From NCBI GenBank assembly GCA_003250455.1, contig QKGK01000093.1, positions 1-6,030 of the forward strand: a DNA stretch of 6,030 nucleotides. The letters run 5' to 3'. The position numbers and the translations under genes were made by a program. The notes below the pieces were generated by a model that had not been told where the DNA came from, did no database searches, and was given only the letters and a program-made list of their open reading frames with translations. Each line of letters starts with the position of its first letter. The first letter of the stretch is position 1. Positions 5,874-6,030 of the stretch are shown piece by piece. Origin of the DNA: Chloroflexota bacterium (lineage in GTDB: Bacteria; Chloroflexota; Anaerolineae; Anaerolineales; UBA11579).

Positions 5874-6015
5874 AACCACGGATGAACACAGATTTTCACA
5901 GATGGGAATTATAAAAGGCGGTTTTATTATCTGAACTTCCCAAAATTTGGTGGGCTATCTGGGAAACACTTCTGCTGATAATTTATCTGTGTTCATCCGT
6001 GTGTATCTGTGGTTT
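5874..6015. repeat. 142-bp inverted-repeat element (MITE- or REP-like)
   Basis: The left arm starts AACCAC and contains CACGGATGAACACAGAT (5877-5893). The right arm contains the exact reverse complement of those 17 bases (5985-6001) and ends GTGGTTT (6009-6015). Shorter ACAGAT units recur in both arms (CACAGAT at 5898-5904 left, ATCTGTG at 6005-6011 right). The interior of about 90 bp is AT-rich and contains a small TTCCCA/TGGGAA inverted repeat (5937-5942 / 5960-5965) but no coding sequence. The ACCACGGATGAACACAG motif is common between genes in environmental genomes; its origin is not settled. Confidence 0.75.
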
Positions 6016-6030
6016 CAGGTGAAAAATCGC

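Larger units (their letters stand above)
5716..6030. other. Gene-free, repeat-rich intergenic region
   Basis: No open frame here has coding features. The region holds a degenerate ACCACGGATGAA-like unit (5726-5738, AACCGCGGATGAA), four heptamers (5747-5774), a CATTCC/GGAAT repeat (5796-5822) and a 142-bp inverted-repeat element (5874-6015). No clear terminator with a U-tract follows the gene ending at 5715. The tract 5823-5873 shows nothing recognisable. Confidence 0.75.

Overview
The window reads like chromosome from a GC-moderate environmental bacterium. The best guess is Chloroflexota (Anaerolineae-like), because of the single-pass protein that joins a sigma-region-4-like helix-turn-helix to a Reg_prop beta-propeller, and because the intergenic gaps are rich in short repeats. 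This assignment is inference from gene style, not from a marker gene.

Layout. Positions 1-2299 hold a two-gene minus-strand unit: a membrane-tethered HTH/propeller protein (305-2299), followed 13 bp later by a DUF998-like membrane protein that runs off the left edge. A good sigma70-type promoter (TTGAAA, 17 bp, TATACT) drives this unit from 2367-2395. The gap 2300-2526 also contains a strong intrinsic terminator pointing right (2470-2504) that serves no annotated gene, so a small rightward RNA is possible. Positions 2527-3114 carry a minus-strand class I SAM-dependent methyltransferase. The divergent gap to pepF (3115-3397) is nearly filled by two arrays of 7-bp repeats in inverted orientation around a 114-bp core with a GC-rich palindrome. 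The last heptamer of the right array forms part of an extended -10 promoter for pepF (3398-5167, M3 zinc oligoendopeptidase F), which ends in a clean terminator (5189-5223). A small DMT/YdcZ (DUF606)-type membrane protein follows at 5275-5715.

The last 315 bp (5716-6030) have no gene but hold several repeats: four more heptamers, a CATTCC/GGAAT hairpin repeat, and a 142-bp inverted-repeat element whose arms share a perfect 17-bp match.

The genes do not form one pathway. The only clear functional pairing is propeller protein plus DUF998 protein, which look co-transcribed. No phage, CRISPR, toxin-antitoxin or transposase gene is visible. The most unusual material is the repeat architecture, the repeat-derived promoter and start-codon context around 3113-3369, and the orphan terminator.
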